A stretch of DNA of 64,000 bases from Acidobacteriota bacterium (lineage in GTDB: Bacteria > Acidobacteriota > Blastocatellia > Pyrinomonadales > Pyrinomonadaceae), in assembly GCA_018269075.1 (NCBI GenBank), contig JAFDVJ010000013.1, forward strand, positions 1-64,000, read 5' to 3'. The notes beneath the pieces are model-generated. The model was given only the letters and a program-made list of their open reading frames with translations, was not told the origin of the DNA and ran no database searches. The position numbers and the translations under genes were made by a program. Below are positions 62,766 through 64,000 of the stretch, piece after piece (the stretch's first letter is position 1; each line of letters opens with the position of its first letter).

Positions 62766-63052
62766 AAAGACGCTTCGAACAAATGCCGCACGAGATTCAG
62801 GCGCGGATGAAAATTCCGGCCGGCTACGTCGTCGTCAAGGGCTCGCGGCCGCCGCTCCCGGACGATCTCGTCTGGTCGGTTTATTCCTACGAGTACCTTC
62901 GCGCTGATTCGCCCGAATGGCTCCGGTCGCCGCTCCTCGATCCGATCGACGACTGCCTGTGCGTCGTGCGGCGGGCAAACCGGACGGAATTCGTGAGGAA
63001 TGTTCCGGCGACGAGAGTTTACAAGATGCAGCAGGGAGGACTTTTCGAATGA
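62762..63052 (+). CDS. Small phage protein of unknown function
   Basis: ATG 62762 overlaps the preceding stop by 4 bases. The 96-residue protein (MKRRFEQMPHEIQARMKIPAGYVVVKGSRPPLPDDLVWSVYSYEYLRAD...) is globular in appearance, family unknown. Coupled to the next gene by another ATGA overlap. Confidence 0.6.
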   Translation: MKRRFEQMPHEIQARMKIPAGYVVVKGSRPPLPDDLVWSVYSYEYLRADSPEWLRSPLLDPIDDCLCVVRRANRTEFVRNVPATRVYKMQQGGLFE

Positions 63053-63378
63053 ACGAAAAACAATATCAAATGATCGGCGTCATTGAGGCGCAAAGAGCGG
63101 AAGGAAAGAACAAAATCAACGTTTATTCCTGCCTCGGGTGCGCCCGTCAAACTATCACAATCGACCGTGACAGCGGCGTGACGCCTTTTAATATATCCTG
63201 CCCGTCGTGCGGCAAAACGGCAATGTCGGCAATCTACCGCGTTTCGCAGGATTTGACGCCGACACACGAATTTTACAGGCCGAGTTTTGCCTACTACCAA
63301 AACATTCCAAGCCGCGAGATGCGGCGGCACATTGAAAATGGCGGGTTGATGTTTCGAAAGTTAGGGAACCTTAAATGA
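63049..63378 (+). CDS. Zinc-ribbon phage protein
   Basis: ATG 63049 gives 109 residues with CLGC and CPSC pairs (about 28-31 and 50-53) forming one ribbon, and a C-terminal FYRPSFAYYQNIPSREMRRHIENGGL. Family unknown. Confidence 0.6.
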   Translation: MNEKQYQMIGVIEAQRAEGKNKINVYSCLGCARQTITIDRDSGVTPFNISCPSCGKTAMSAIYRVSQDLTPTHEFYRPSFAYYQNIPSREMRRHIENGGLMFRKLGNLK

Positions 63379-63379
63379 T

Positions 63380-63838
63380 ATGAAATTAATCTACTTACTC
63401 GCTCAACTCATCGGCTTTATCTTCCCCAAACCGGCCCCGCCGAAGGAGGAGGAGGTCGAACCAATCGCGTTTGAGCCCGCGGCGCCGAAACCCGAGATCG
63501 ATCCGCGCATCCGGGAACTGCGGGACGTTTTCGTTCCCGACGTCTTCTACGGCCGCTGGACGGCCCGGGAGCACTCGTCACCGCACATCGAGGTTTTGCT
63601 CGACAACTGGGCAAAACGGGCGGCGCGCGACCGTGCTCACCTTCACCGGATGACCGGCGCGCTTCTGCCGGCGGCGGAAATGCACGGGGTGGCCTTTACG
63701 GCCGGGCGCTGCGAGTTCTTTTCGTGCCGGTTCGACTTCCGGGACCTGAATTCCGAAACGGCGCTCGCGATCCCGTGCGGTAAGGACGTCGAGCGGCTTC
63801 TGGATCTCGATAAAAGACTCAAGAGGTTTTTGAACTAA
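63380..63838 (+). CDS. Phage protein of unknown function
   Basis: ATG 63380 opens 152 residues; an N-terminal hydrophobic stretch (LIYLLAQLIGFIF) is followed by a Pro/Glu linker and a globular part with FTAGRCEFFSCRFDFRDLNSETALAIPCGKDVERLL. It may be membrane-anchored. Confidence 0.58.
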   Translation: MKLIYLLAQLIGFIFPKPAPPKEEEVEPIAFEPAAPKPEIDPRIRELRDVFVPDVFYGRWTAREHSSPHIEVLLDNWAKRAARDRAHLHRMTGALLPAAEMHGVAFTAGRCEFFSCRFDFRDLNSETALAIPCGKDVERLLDLDKRLKRFLN

Positions 63839-63851
63839 AAAGGAGAAAATT

Positions 63852-64000
63852 GTGGAAAGCGAACAACCAAAAGAAAACGACAATCTGCGGGATGTGGTAC
63901 GAACCCTGTCCGAGGCTCTGAAAAACGATCCTGAGCTGTTCTACGCCTATCAGGCCAATATCGCGATGGCCTTCAAGGACAATGTCCGCTGGTACAAACA
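63852..64000 (+). CDS. Start of a small phage protein (cut by window edge)
   Basis: AAGGAGAA lies 5 bases before GTG 63852. The visible 49 residues (MESEQPKENDNLRDVVRTLSEALKN...AYQANIAMAFKDNVRWYK) continue past the right edge. The pattern DPELFYAYQANIAMAF resembles a widespread small phage protein of unknown role. Confidence 0.6.
   Translation, partial: MESEQPKENDNLRDVVRTLSEALKNDPELFYAYQANIAMAFKDNVRWYK

Overview
The window looks like the chromosome of an acidobacterium, probably class Blastocatellia (inference). The signs are very large secreted TonB-dependent receptors with an N-terminal carboxypeptidase-regulatory-like domain, a small zinc ribbon of the CPVC...NYCL type, a winged-helix/TM/beta-propeller fusion, M13 and DinB family genes, and intergenic spaces full of short repeats. 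From about 49.4 kb to the right edge it carries the left part of a temperate phage or prophage.

Host part, 1-49.3 kb. The 3' end of rpoC opens the window. Next is a small zinc-ribbon gene split by a 183-bp palindromic insertion with a 6-bp target duplication. A minus-strand block (1.4-10.1 kb) encodes an M13 peptidase, a PlsC-type acyltransferase, small secreted and lipoproteins, an OlsB-like acyltransferase, a TonB-C protein and an HD phosphohydrolase. Then come two copies of a convergent two-gene module (TonB receptor forward, secreted TPR protein reverse) on either side of ribA (10.5-21.1 kb). These are followed by an anti-sigma/sigma pair, an ABC exporter, a SpoIIM-like protein, a DinB protein, a membrane acyltransferase, an esterase, a propeller protein, two VOC proteins, a B12-type radical SAM protein, and a split sensor operon (periplasmic binding protein plus hybrid histidine kinase). 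The block ends with several secreted hypotheticals, a DUF58 protein, a polysaccharide deacetylase and a winged-helix/propeller regulator. Two unknown genes and a 14-copy 21-bp tandem array precede the phage.

Phage part, 49.4-64 kb. On the minus strand lie a tyrosine integrase, a secreted cargo-like protein, an ImmA/IrrE-type protease and a CI-like repressor. Rightward, a small Cro-like protein starts a long early operon. Four copies of an operator-like word (GTTATCTATTAG and variants) sit at the CI/Cro boundary and at the next promoter, a lambda-like lysogeny switch. The early operon holds a mini SWIM zinc finger, many tiny zinc-ribbon proteins, several HTH proteins and a likely Acb2/Tad1-family cyclic-nucleotide sponge (anti-CBASS/anti-Thoeris). 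Immediately upstream of that gene is a 745-bp gene-free stretch dense in long helices, with an embedded tRNA-Lys-like sequence whose anticodon loop does not have seven bases. It is the best candidate here for an undescribed system: a large structured phage RNA in the style, and perhaps the class, of GOLLD/ROOL.

Throughout the host part, gene borders carry tandem repeats with a 7-bp period in several different words, often as inverted pairs. A three-copy MITE-like family, a 210-bp dispersed repeat and a 9-bp-period inverted element occur as well.
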